Source: CAYFQB01 sp964345225
Lineage (GTDB): Bacteria; Nitrospirota; Thermodesulfovibrionia; Thermodesulfovibrionales; UBA6898
NCBI GenBank assembly: GCA_964345225.1
Contig: CAYFQB010000017.1
Location: forward strand, 31,516 to 95,515
Length of the DNA: 64,000 nucleotides
Reading direction: 5' to 3'
A program made the translations under genes and the position numbers. Of this stretch, positions 17,946 through 25,790 are shown one piece after another (within the stretch, counting starts at the first letter, position 1; each line of letters starts with the position of its first letter). Under the pieces are notes generated by a model. The model had not been told where the DNA came from and made no database searches. It worked only from the letters and a program-made list of their open reading frames with translations.

Positions 17946-19253
17946 TCATTCCCTGAGTTTAGCAAGAACTCCTTTTTTAACAAGTGCCTCCTTTGCCTCT
18001 CCTGCTGTGTAGAAAGACCCGGTAACCACGATAAGGTCTCCCGGCATGTAAATATCTTCTGCCATATTCAAGGCATCATTCACACTCAGTGCTTTTCTTG
18101 AATGAAAACCCATAGTACTTGAAAGGGCCGCAAGTGTATCAGGAGACGCTGCCCTTTCATATGCAGGTGATGCAAATATTATTTCTGATGAAAGAGGGAG
18201 TATCGGCTGAAGTATACCATTTATATCTTTATCGTTCATTGTCCCTACTATCATAATAATACGTCTATATTTTGACCCCAGTATCCTTTCAAGATATTTC
18301 GAAAGAGCACAAGCAGCAGAAGGATTATGAGCCCCGTCAATAAGTACAGGAGGGGCATCCTTTATAATCTCAAGCCTCCCCTGCCAACTTGTATTCTCGA
18401 TACCTCTATTTATGTCGCATGACATGATCGGATATTTGTCTGAGATTATTTCCACTGTCTTGGCAGCAATTGATGCATTAATAACCTGGTGTGCTCCTGA
18501 TAGAGGCAGTCTTATCCCGCTATATTCCCTTATGCCGTAATAATTGAAACAGATTTCATCAGGGTTTTCTGATAATATCCCAGATGAAAATTCAGAATTA
18601 TACTTATACACTGAAGAACGGGTTTCAGTTGCTTTTTTCTCTATAACTTCCATAGCTTCCAGTTTCTGTTCTGCCGTAATAACCGGGACGCTATCCTTTA
18701 TTATACCTGCCTTCTCAGCTGAGATTTCCTTGAGTGTGCGTCCAAGAAACTCACAATGGTCATAGTCGATATTTGCAATAACCGACACTTCAGGCATAAG
18801 TATATTTGTTGCATCAAGCCTTCCGCCCATTCCTACCTCTACAACTGCCCAATCGACCTTCATCTTTTTAAAATGCAGAAAAGCCATTGCGGTAACCACC
18901 TCAAAAAAAGTGGGATGAAAATCTTCCATGCTCTCTGCAATACTCCTTACTTCTTCGGAAAGTTCAATAACATCAGCCTCATCTATTTCTACGCCATTAA
19001 TCCTGATCCTCTCGGTAAAACTCACAAGATGCGGCGAGGTAAAGAGCCCCGTATTAATTCCACCTGTCCTTAATATAGACTCAATCATGGCTGATATTGA
19101 ACCTTTCCCGTTGGTTCCAGCAACATGTATTGAACGATATGATTTTTGAGGATTCCCAAGTGCTGACGTTAGCCTGCGGATATTATCAAGTCCAAATTTC
19201 ATTCCATATTTCCGCAATCCGTATAGATATTCGATTGAGCTGTTATAACTCAT
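17946..19253 (-). CDS. folC: Folylpolyglutamate/dihydrofolate synthase
   Basis: FolC adds glutamate to dihydropteroate and to folates, using ATP. The 435-residue protein has the Mur-ligase-type ATP loop AGTNGKGSISAM near residues 46-57, the folate loop region SPHLVSFTERIRI near 77-89, and DGAHNPSAA near 311-319. The ATG overlaps the accD stop by four bases, so accD-folC is translationally coupled, as in many proteobacteria. It is the last gene of the trpB-trpA-accD-folC run. Confidence 0.95.
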   Translation of the reverse strand: MSYNSSIEYLYGLRKYGMKFGLDNIRRLTSALGNPQKSYRSIHVAGTNGKGSISAMIESILRTGGINTGLFTSPHLVSFTERIRINGVEIDEADVIELSEEVRSIAESMEDFHPTFFEVVTAMAFLHFKKMKVDWAVVEVGMGGRLDATNILMPEVSVIANIDYDHCEFLGRTLKEISAEKAGIIKDSVPVITAEQKLEAMEVIEKKATETRSSVYKYNSEFSSGILSENPDEICFNYYGIREYSGIRLPLSGAHQVINASIAAKTVEIISDKYPIMSCDINRGIENTSWQGRLEIIKDAPPVLIDGAHNPSAACALSKYLERILGSKYRRIIMIVGTMNDKDINGILQPILPLSSEIIFASPAYERAASPDTLAALSSTMGFHSRKALSVNDALNMAEDIYMPGDLIVVTGSFYTAGEAKEALVKKGVLAKLRE

Positions 19254-20083
19254 GCCAACAACCTGATAATTTGTGCAATGGTCTTCTTAAGCTCTTTCCT
19301 GTCCACAACCTTATCAATTAACCCATGCTCGAGAAGAAATTCTGCCCGTTGAAAATCGTTAGGGAGCTGCTGTTTAATTGTCTGTTCTATAACCCTTGGC
19401 CCGGCAAAACCTATAAGACTCTTCGGCTCAGCGACTATTATGTCACCTAACATGGCGAAACTTGCAGAAACACCTCCGAACGTAGGGTCAGCAAGTACTG
19501 AAATGTACAGTACACCGCTGTCTTTAAGTCTGGCTATCGCAGCAGAAACCCTTGCCATCTGCATCAATGAAAAAATACCTTCCTGCATTCTCGCACCTCC
19601 TGAAGAAGCAACGGTAATCAAGGGTTCTCTTCTATCTATCGCCACCTCTGCTGCCCTTAATACCTTTTCACCTACAACAGAACCCATGCTTCCACCCATA
19701 AACGAAAAATCCATTATTGCTATAATTACGGAATGTCCATCTATTGTTGCTTCTCCAGAAATTATAGCTTCTTGAAGGCCGCTTTTCCTCTTGTTTTCTT
19801 CAATCCTTTCCTTGTATGAAATCTTGTCCTTGAAATTTAGTGGATCATTTGAAGACAAACCTGAATCAATCTCGATAAAACTTTCCTCATCAACGAGAAG
19901 TTTAAGACGTTCCTTTGCACTTATCCTGAAGTGATAATTGCATTTAGGACATATCTTTAAATTCCTGTCAATCTCTTTCTTGTATATTATCTCCTTGCAG
20001 TTATCGCACTTTTTCCACATCCCTTCAGGGATTTTAACTCTCTTATCAGTCTTTGAAGCCTTAGTCCTTTTAAACCAAACCAT
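19250..20083 (-). CDS. accD: Acetyl-CoA carboxylase carboxyltransferase subunit beta
   Basis: AccD is the biotin-binding partner of AccA in malonyl-CoA formation. The 277-residue protein begins with the four-cysteine zinc ribbon (CDNCKEI...CPKCNYH, about residues 26-48) and continues with the carboxyltransferase crotonase fold (FMGGSMGSVVGEK; SSGGARMQEG). Length and motifs are standard. It overlaps folC by four bases and lies 47 nt downstream of the metallohydrolase gene. Confidence 0.97.
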   Translation of the reverse strand: MVWFKRTKASKTDKRVKIPEGMWKKCDNCKEIIYKKEIDRNLKICPKCNYHFRISAKERLKLLVDEESFIEIDSGLSSNDPLNFKDKISYKERIEENKRKSGLQEAIISGEATIDGHSVIIAIMDFSFMGGSMGSVVGEKVLRAAEVAIDRREPLITVASSGGARMQEGIFSLMQMARVSAAIARLKDSGVLYISVLADPTFGGVSASFAMLGDIIVAEPKSLIGFAGPRVIEQTIKQQLPNDFQRAEFLLEHGLIDKVVDRKELKKTIAQIIRLLA

Positions 20084-20130
20084 CTATCAACCTGCTCATT
20101 GATAATTGCAAATTATAAACTATTTGACTT

Positions 20131-20892
20131 TTATACAAAATAAACCTTCCCATCCTTCAGCAACTCTATTTTCCTGTTTCTGATTTCTCTTATCTCTTTT
20201 TTTATCTTCTCTATGTACTGGGGTTTGGGATGAGTGATATAAATCTTTTCAGGGAAGCCGTTCATTTTATCCAGTTCGTTTCTCAATAGCCTTGCTGTCA
20301 GGTGTCCTGTCTTTCTGGCCAATGCCTCCATGCTGTTCGGGAAAGAGACCTCTACAATAACAGTATTGACCTTATCGGGTATTTTCCATATCTTGTCCGT
20401 GGGGCCTGTATCTCCGGTATAAAGCAAAACCCTGCCATTCTTATCTCTTATTACATAACCAACTGCGGGAACCGAGTGATTGACTCCATAAGCAGCTATT
20501 GTGTAACTGTTAACCTTAAAAGGCCTGCCTGCAGTTATTTGTCTGAGTTTAACTACAGGCTCTATTGCAGTAGAAATCTTGGTAAAATCAGGCCAGAGCT
20601 TATCATTTAACAGATTTTTTCTCAACGCTGTCAGTGTATCCTTTATTCCATAAAGTGTAATGCTATGCCTTTTGTTTCTGATTATTATGTTATCGGCTAG
20701 AAATGGTATTGCCTTAATATGGTCAAGGTGAGAATGGGTTATAAGAATATTCTTTATCTTCCATTGCTCGGCTTCATTTAAACGTGAGCCGATAGTACCT
20801 CCGTCAAGCAGTATTTCATTATCTATCAAAAAAGCTGGTTGGTTATAACCCAGTAATTCAGCCCCTGAACTGCCAAGCACTCTAAGTATCAT
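20131..20892 (-). CDS. Metallo-beta-lactamase-fold hydrolase, class II cNMP phosphodiesterase-like
   Basis: From the ATG at 20892 the product is 253 residues. The metal site HSHLDH (H53, H55, D57, H58) with SSGAE near the start resembles class II cyclic-nucleotide phosphodiesterases and RNase Z-like enzymes. Further metal ligands fit NHSVPAVGY and LLYTGDTGPTD. I chose this start because GGAAAG precedes it and it matches family N-termini; an in-frame start at 20937 would add 15 residues. The substrate is unknown. It sits between trpA and accD, so it is likely a passenger of that operon. Confidence 0.8.
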   Translation of the reverse strand: MILRVLGSSGAELLGYNQPAFLIDNEILLDGGTIGSRLNEAEQWKIKNILITHSHLDHIKAIPFLADNIIIRNKRHSITLYGIKDTLTALRKNLLNDKLWPDFTKISTAIEPVVKLRQITAGRPFKVNSYTIAAYGVNHSVPAVGYVIRDKNGRVLLYTGDTGPTDKIWKIPDKVNTVIVEVSFPNSMEALARKTGHLTARLLRNELDKMNGFPEKIYITHPKPQYIEKIKKEIREIRNRKIELLKDGKVYFV

Positions 20893-20979
20893 TATTCTTT
20901 CCAGTCCCGGTATAGATAAGGATAAAATTTTCAACAATTAAGATCCTTAACTGATGTAATTTTTTTTCGGGATTAATGC

Positions 20980-21756
20980 TCATTTTATTGCCTTCCTTAA
21001 CGAAAGCAGATATTCTCTCAAATCCCGGTCAGAATCTTCAACTCTCTTTACAATAGAACTTCCCACAATCACTCCATCAGCAAATTTAGAAACTTCAGCC
21101 GCCTCTTCAGCAGTAGAGACTCCAAAGCCAACTGCTATCGGTTTATTACTCTCGCTTCTTATCATCGATATATGCGATGATATTGCTGGATCCATAAAAA
21201 GCTTTGCACCTGTAATTCCGGTAATTGAAACGTAATAAATAAAACCGCTCGAGGCCTTTGAAACCTTCCTGATTCTCTCACCAGTGGATGTCGGAGCAAG
21301 AAGGAATACTGTATCGAAACCAATCCTTCTGGAAAGGTTTATCAGGTTTGTGGCTTCATCAGGTGGAAGGTCCGGCACTATTACTCCATCTGCACCGGCA
21401 GAAGATGCATCTTTTACAAACTTTTCTTCCCCGTACCTGAATACAGGATTGTAATATGTCATTAGAATTATCGGTATCCGTGTGTTACTCCTTAGCAGAT
21501 TTACAAGCTCTATTACCTTGCTCAATGTAACACCTTCATCTAAAGCCCTTTGTCCGGCCATCTGTATTGTTACGCCATCAGCCAGTGGATCTGAGAAAGG
21601 AACACCAAGCTCTATCATATCCGCCCCGCTTTCCTCAAGGATCCTGAATACCTCTTTTGTCCTCTGGATATTCGGATCTCCTGCCATTATATAAGGAATA
21701 AATGCCTTACCGTCTTTCTTGAGGATCTCTTTAAATCTCCTGCCTATTCGTGACAT
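20980..21756 (-). CDS. trpA: Tryptophan synthase alpha chain
   Basis: TrpA cleaves indole-3-glycerol phosphate to indole and glyceraldehyde 3-phosphate and channels indole to TrpB. The 258 residues carry the family motif beginning MIELGVPFSDPLADG, with the catalytic Glu and Asp, and PDLPPDEA. The ATG at 21756 overlaps the trpB TGA as TGATG; a TTG three bases upstream is the alternative. Coupling to trpB is expected. The other trp genes are not in this window. Confidence 0.96.
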   Translation of the reverse strand: MSRIGRRFKEILKKDGKAFIPYIMAGDPNIQRTKEVFRILEESGADMIELGVPFSDPLADGVTIQMAGQRALDEGVTLSKVIELVNLLRSNTRIPIILMTYYNPVFRYGEEKFVKDASSAGADGVIVPDLPPDEATNLINLSRRIGFDTVFLLAPTSTGERIRKVSKASSGFIYYVSITGITGAKLFMDPAISSHISMIRSESNKPIAVGFGVSTAEEAAEVSKFADGVIVGSSIVKRVEDSDRDLREYLLSLRKAIK

Positions 21757-22967
21757 CAAAGTTCAATACCTTTAATCTTTGCAACATGCTGCACATCCTT
21801 GTCCCCACGACCGGAGAGATTAATAATTATTATGGTATCTTTTGAAAGCCCGGGAGCAATCTTTACCACCTCTGCAAGCGCATGTGCAGACTCAAGAGCC
21901 GGAATAATCCCTTCTGTTCTCGAAAGCAGCTCAAATGCATTAAGTGCTTCATTATCATCTGCAAATGTATATTCAACACGTCCTAAGTCCTTAAGTAATG
22001 AATGTTCAGGGCCTACTGAAGCATAGTCAAGACCCGCTGATACTGAATGTGTTCCAAGAACATTCCCATTATCGTCCTGCAGCAGATAGCTTTTGCATCC
22101 CTGGAATATGCCCAAGGATCCACCCGCGAATCTCGCAGCATGCTCCCCTGTTTCTATACCTCTTCCTCCTGCCTCAACACCTATCATCTTTATATGCTGT
22201 GTGTCGGTTGATGGATGATGAGTCAAAAAGGTATGAAACAGTCCCATCGCATTACTTCCACCTCCAACACAAGCAATAAGATAATCCGGCAGTCGCTTTT
22301 CCGCCTCGAGAATCTGTTTCTTGGCCTCTTTGCCGATGATTGACTGAAAATCTCTTACCATGGCAGGGAAAGGATGCGGCCCAAAAACGGTACCCAGAAC
22401 ATAATGTGTTGTCCTAACGTTAGTAGTCCAGTCTCGCAAAGCTTCATTAATAGCATCCTTCAATGTCTTTGAACCTGCAGGAACCTCTATCACACTTGCA
22501 CCGAGGAGTTTCATCCTGAAGACATTCAGGGACTGCCTCACTATGTCCTCTGAACCCATATATATCTCGCACTCAAGGCCAGCCAGTGCCGCACCAGTTG
22601 CGGTTGCAACACCGTGCTGTCCTGCACCTGTTTCTGCAATCAACCTCTTCTTGTTCATTCTCTTTGCCAGAATGGCCTGCCCCAGTGCATTGTTTATCTT
22701 ATGTGCACCGGTGTGTGCAAGGTCTTCGCGCTTGAGATAGATCTTTGCCCCGCCAAGCTCTTCTGTTAATCTGCCGGCAAAATAAAGTGGAGTAGGCCTT
22801 CCGATATAAGTTTTCTGCAGATATGCAATTTCTTTCTGAAATTCCTTATCCTTTTTTGATGCGTAATATGCCTTTTCCAACTCATCAAGCGCAGGCATCA
22901 GGGTCTCCGGGACAAACCGTCCTCCATATTTTCCAAAATAGCCTTTTTTGTCTGGTAATATTTTTAT
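21756..22967 (-). CDS. trpB: Tryptophan synthase beta chain, probable AUA start
   Basis: TrpB condenses indole with serine using pyridoxal phosphate. The core has the PLP lysine in HTGAHKINNALGQ and the phosphate loop CVGGGSNAMG. The normal N-terminus (ILPDKKGYFGKYGGRF) begins at an ATA codon, 22967-22965, placed exactly six nucleotides after a strong GGGAGG (22979-22974). No ATG or GTG occurs upstream in frame; only TTG codons at 23060 and 23039 could extend the protein, to 434 residues, and these lack ribosome-binding sites. Starting at ATA gives 403 residues, as in the family. Confidence 0.93.
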   Translation of the reverse strand: MKILPDKKGYFGKYGGRFVPETLMPALDELEKAYYASKKDKEFQKEIAYLQKTYIGRPTPLYFAGRLTEELGGAKIYLKREDLAHTGAHKINNALGQAILAKRMNKKRLIAETGAGQHGVATATGAALAGLECEIYMGSEDIVRQSLNVFRMKLLGASVIEVPAGSKTLKDAINEALRDWTTNVRTTHYVLGTVFGPHPFPAMVRDFQSIIGKEAKKQILEAEKRLPDYLIACVGGGSNAMGLFHTFLTHHPSTDTQHIKMIGVEAGGRGIETGEHAARFAGGSLGIFQGCKSYLLQDDNGNVLGTHSVSAGLDYASVGPEHSLLKDLGRVEYTFADDNEALNAFELLSRTEGIIPALESAHALAEVVKIAPGLSKDTIIIINLSGRGDKDVQHVAKIKGIEL

Positions 22968-23192
22968 CTTATACCTCCCAACCTGCCTATAAGGATAATC
23001 TATTATTATATTTTTTACAAAGTAATACTTTAAAATCAATATATTATATCCCAAAAACAATAAATAATATATGTTTAAAAATAGGATATGATCACAATTA
23101 GTTGTTAAAAGGATTCGAGGTCAAAACGACCTTGACCCCTTGACTCCTTAATTGCTGATCTCTCTTCGAGTCGTAGACTGCATATACACCTG

Positions 23193-23224
23193 CTCTTTTT
23201 ATACTAAAATGCATTTTTCGGGTT
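23193..23224. repeat. Remnant of the dispersed-repeat end module
   Basis: Read on the minus strand, AACCCGAAAAATGCATTT followed by GCAGGTGTATA matches the outer module of the dispersed repeat (AACCCAAAAAATGCGTTT then GCAGGTATACA), with a small length difference between the two parts. It lies just upstream of the DUF3842 promoter. Confidence 0.5.
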
Positions 23225-23242
23225 GACGATTTTATAATCTCT

Positions 23243-23271
23243 TTGACACTTACGTGCCAATTTTTTATACT
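23243..23271 (+). promoter_or_regulatory. Promoter predicting a leaderless mRNA
   Basis: TTGACA (23243-23248), a 17-nt spacer and TATACT (23266-23271) form a near-consensus sigma-70 promoter. The -10 ends six nucleotides before the ATG at 23278 and there is no ribosome-binding site, so the message should start at the ATG. Confidence 0.75.
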
Positions 23272-23277
23272 TCAAAT

Positions 23278-23694
23278 ATGTTCAAACTTGCAGTCATAGA
23301 CGGTCAGGGTGGCGGGATTGGAAGCCTGATAGTAAAAAGACTCCGGGAAGAATTTAAAGATACAATAGAGATAATAGCACTCGGCACAAACTCGGCTGCC
23401 ACCTCGGCAATGATGAAATCAAGGGCAAACAAAGGGGCAACCGGAGAAAATGCAATCATATGGAATTCAGAGAGAGTTGATATGATAATAGGACCTCTAA
23501 GCATTACCTTCCCGAATGCAATGCTAGGAGAAGTAACCGCAAAAATGGCCTCTGCTATAGTTTCATCCAAGGCAACCAGGATTCTGCTTCCTATAAACCA
23601 GGAAGGAATTGATATTGTGGGTGTAAAAAAAGAACCACTCCCTCATTTAATTGAACATACTATTACGAAGATAAAGGAGATTAAAAATGTGTGA
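23278..23694 (+). CDS. DUF3842 family protein
   Basis: This 138-residue protein matches the DUF3842 family, with MFKLAVIDGQGGGIG at the N-terminus, a Rossmann-like glycine turn, then ALGTNSAATSAMM and IIGPLSITFPNAMLGE. Its function is not established. The start is the ATG at 23278, fixed by the promoter above; a GTG at 23254 lies inside the promoter spacer. The stop overlaps the start of the CooT gene by eight bases, so the two are cotranscribed and may share a nickel or metabolic role. Confidence 0.85.
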   Translation: MFKLAVIDGQGGGIGSLIVKRLREEFKDTIEIIALGTNSAATSAMMKSRANKGATGENAIIWNSERVDMIIGPLSITFPNAMLGEVTAKMASAIVSSKATRILLPINQEGIDIVGVKKEPLPHLIEHTITKIKEIKNV

Positions 23695-23875
23695 GGCTAA
23701 TGCTTATATTTACAAAGACGGCAAAGAAGAACTCTATCTCGAAAATGTCGACATTATGAAACCTGAAGAGGGAAAGATATTCTTTAAAAACCTTTTCGGT
23801 GAACAGAGGATCTTCGAGGGAGAGATAAAAGAGATTTCACTTCTGAAGCACAAGATAGTGCTTGAAGAGAAGTAG
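23687..23875 (+). CDS. cooT: CooT family nickel-binding protein
   Basis: The 62-residue protein starts MCEANAY, the Met-Cys N-terminus typical of CooT-like proteins, in which Cys2 takes part in nickel binding during carbon monoxide dehydrogenase maturation. The rest is a small beta-rich domain (LENVDIMKPEEGKIFFKN; EGEIKEISLL). AAGGAG lies seven bases before the ATG. It overlaps the upstream DUF3842 gene. No CODH gene is in the window, so the client is inferred only from the family. Confidence 0.8.
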   Translation: MCEANAYIYKDGKEELYLENVDIMKPEEGKIFFKNLFGEQRIFEGEIKEISLLKHKIVLEEK

Positions 23876-23968
23876 ATTTTAAGAACGCCTGAGCATTCTG
23901 TCAAATGAGCCGTAGTACTGTAGAAAAATATCGCAGTAAGTGTTAGCCTCAGCGAACCCCGATTTATA

Positions 23969-23994
23969 GGGTAAAGATACCCCTGTCTCTTTTT
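23969..23994 (+). terminator. Weak hairpin with T-run after cooT
   Basis: GGGTA-AAGA-TACCC (23969-23982) is followed by CTGTCTCTTTTT. The stem is only five pairs, so termination is uncertain. An AGCGAAC/GTTCGCT inverted repeat (about 23950 and 24009) spans it and ends at the next ATG. Confidence 0.35.
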
Positions 23995-24015
23995 ACAATT
24001 GGAACTTAGTTCGCT

Positions 24016-24810
24016 ATGAATAAAACCTGGCGTCTTATAGATTCCGGCCCTTGCAGTGCCTATCATAATATGGCACTTGATGAGGCAATTGCGACTTATG
24101 TCAGAAAGGGCATCTCGCTGCCTACATTGAGGCTTTATGAATGGGACAGGCCTTCTCTGAGTCTTGGCCGCTTTCAAGGGGCATCAGGGATTAATGTTGA
24201 ATACTGCAACGACAATAAAATACCGATAGTCAGAAGACCGACAGGCGGAAGGGCCATACTACATGACAAAGAACTGACTTACAGCTTTTCTGCCAGAACC
24301 GATGAGCAGCCGTTTTCAAAAGGCCTTAACGACAGCTACAAGACAATAAGTGCTGCTTTAGCTCTCGCGTTCAAAAAAACCGGTATACATGCAGAACCGA
24401 AGAAACATAGAGAAAAAGGCAGGGTTCTTGTCAGAAGCCCTCTGTGTTTCCTTTCGAGTTCATTTGGAGAAATTCTCATAAATAACAAGAAGGCTATCGG
24501 CTCTTCACAGAAACGCTGGAAAGATGGTTTGCTTCAGCAGGGCTCCATACCTTATATATATAATGAAGAGATATTGCTCAACATATTCGGGACAGAAAAA
24601 ACATCTTCACTAAAACTTTGTTCGATAGGTATCAAAGAGGTTCTGCCAGAGTTCACTGAAAGCGAGTTTAAAAGAATGATCTCCGTCTCTTTTGAGGAGA
24701 CCTTCGGGATTAGGCTTGTTCTTTCTCATCCCTCTCAGGAGGAGTCTCTTCTTGCACGTGATCTTGAGGATCAGAAATATACTTTACACCTGTGGAACCT
24801 TCGGCACTAA
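24016..24810 (+). CDS. LipM-like octanoyltransferase / lipoate-protein ligase family
   Basis: The 264-residue enzyme belongs to the biotin/lipoate ligase fold (VRRPTGGRAILHDKELTYS). C144 in LCFLSSSFGEI with KAIGSSQ downstream matches the catalytic Cys-Lys arrangement of LipM octanoyltransferases, which move octanoyl groups from acyl carrier protein to a lipoyl domain; LplA enzymes lack this cysteine. Assignment to LipM over LplA is therefore likely but not certain. No ribosome-binding site is evident before the ATG. Its last 101 bases overlap the 3' end of the convergent membrane-protein gene. Confidence 0.85.
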   Translation: MNKTWRLIDSGPCSAYHNMALDEAIATYVRKGISLPTLRLYEWDRPSLSLGRFQGASGINVEYCNDNKIPIVRRPTGGRAILHDKELTYSFSARTDEQPFSKGLNDSYKTISAALALAFKKTGIHAEPKKHREKGRVLVRSPLCFLSSSFGEILINNKKAIGSSQKRWKDGLLQQGSIPYIYNEEILLNIFGTEKTSSLKLCSIGIKEVLPEFTESEFKRMISVSFEETFGIRLVLSHPSQEESLLARDLEDQKYTLHLWNLRH

Positions 24811-25750
24811 CCTCTTCAACTGTTTCAGGAACAGCCACTTCCTTTTTAACCTCTGAATCAAAATAATAAATGAATATAACAGCAATTATCACAAGGCCAA
24901 GGTAGCTCTGAACTGCATATGTCATTACCTGAATGGGTAACGATATTATGGCACCAACAATCGGTATCATGTTAAGGGGGTAGGTTATAAGCATCAGTAT
25001 AAAACTTACGATAAAATATCCAGCCAGGAGAAGGACATAAAGCCAGAAAGCGTAATGTTTGTTCCATATAAATTTTAACGCTCCCTTTAAGGAATTAAAT
25101 GATCCTTCACCTTTGAAAAAAATTCCGGCAATTCCATACATTGTCAAAGCAAGGGTAAAGAGAATTATGCTTAACGAAACCAGTACCCCTATCATGGAGA
25201 AGAAAATCCCCAGGAAAAGTGCGAGTGTTGAATCCTGGGTTTTGGCAATGGTCACAATTGCTGCAATACCAGCGGCTATCAGGCATATGATGATGGTAAC
25301 TGCTATATACACCAATCCAATTAAAAGAAAAAACCATATCAGAGGAAAAAATATCTTTCCCGCCTCACTGAAAAATGCACGCATGCTGAATTTTAAGGAC
25401 GGGTCAAGAATACTTCTGCCGATAAAACCTGCTGAACCGCCTAATACATAAAGCCATATGGTTGTTGCCACCAGTATGTATATAAGAATGCTTGAAATAA
25501 CAATCAGAACAAGACCCAGATATTTTGTAAATAATTCAGAAGGATTACTAAATTGGCCAAGGATATCTTTAGTATCCGTAAGCCCTGCGATATCCATCCC
25601 TAATGCAATAAATGCTATAACAACAGGGATGCCTACAAGTATGAAAACGGCCAGGCAATTGATTAGCATCGTGACTACCTGAACCACAACAAGCTGCCAC
25701 CTCTTGTTAATCAAACTGAATCCGCTCTTGATAGCCTCAGAAAAAGTCAT
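24710..25750 (-). CDS. Polytopic membrane protein of unknown function
   Basis: The 346-residue protein has about six hydrophobic segments (roughly residues 20-50, 75-105, 140-170, 185-215, 240-265 and 270-300) and a charged cytoplasmic-looking tail rich in Glu and Pro. The opening TFSEAIKSGFSLINKRW resembles uncharacterised integral membrane proteins that share this short amphipathic start. AAAGGAG is six bases before the ATG. The 3' end overlaps the LipM-like gene by 101 bases on the opposite strand. No function is proposed. Confidence 0.8.
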   Translation of the reverse strand: MTFSEAIKSGFSLINKRWQLVVVQVVTMLINCLAVFILVGIPVVIAFIALGMDIAGLTDTKDILGQFSNPSELFTKYLGLVLIVISSILIYILVATTIWLYVLGGSAGFIGRSILDPSLKFSMRAFFSEAGKIFFPLIWFFLLIGLVYIAVTIIICLIAAGIAAIVTIAKTQDSTLALFLGIFFSMIGVLVSLSIILFTLALTMYGIAGIFFKGEGSFNSLKGALKFIWNKHYAFWLYVLLLAGYFIVSFILMLITYPLNMIPIVGAIISLPIQVMTYAVQSYLGLVIIAVIFIYYFDSEVKKEVAVPETVEEVSAEGSTGVKYISDPQDHVQEETPPERDEKEQA

Positions 25751-25790
25751 TTATTCTCCTTTTAACTATAAGCGTCTATTGTATTTTCCA

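Noticed and set aside
23734..24177. 147-codon minus-strand ORF over cooT and the start of the LipM-like gene
   Set aside because: It is antisense to two recognisable genes, has no ribosome-binding site and no family features.
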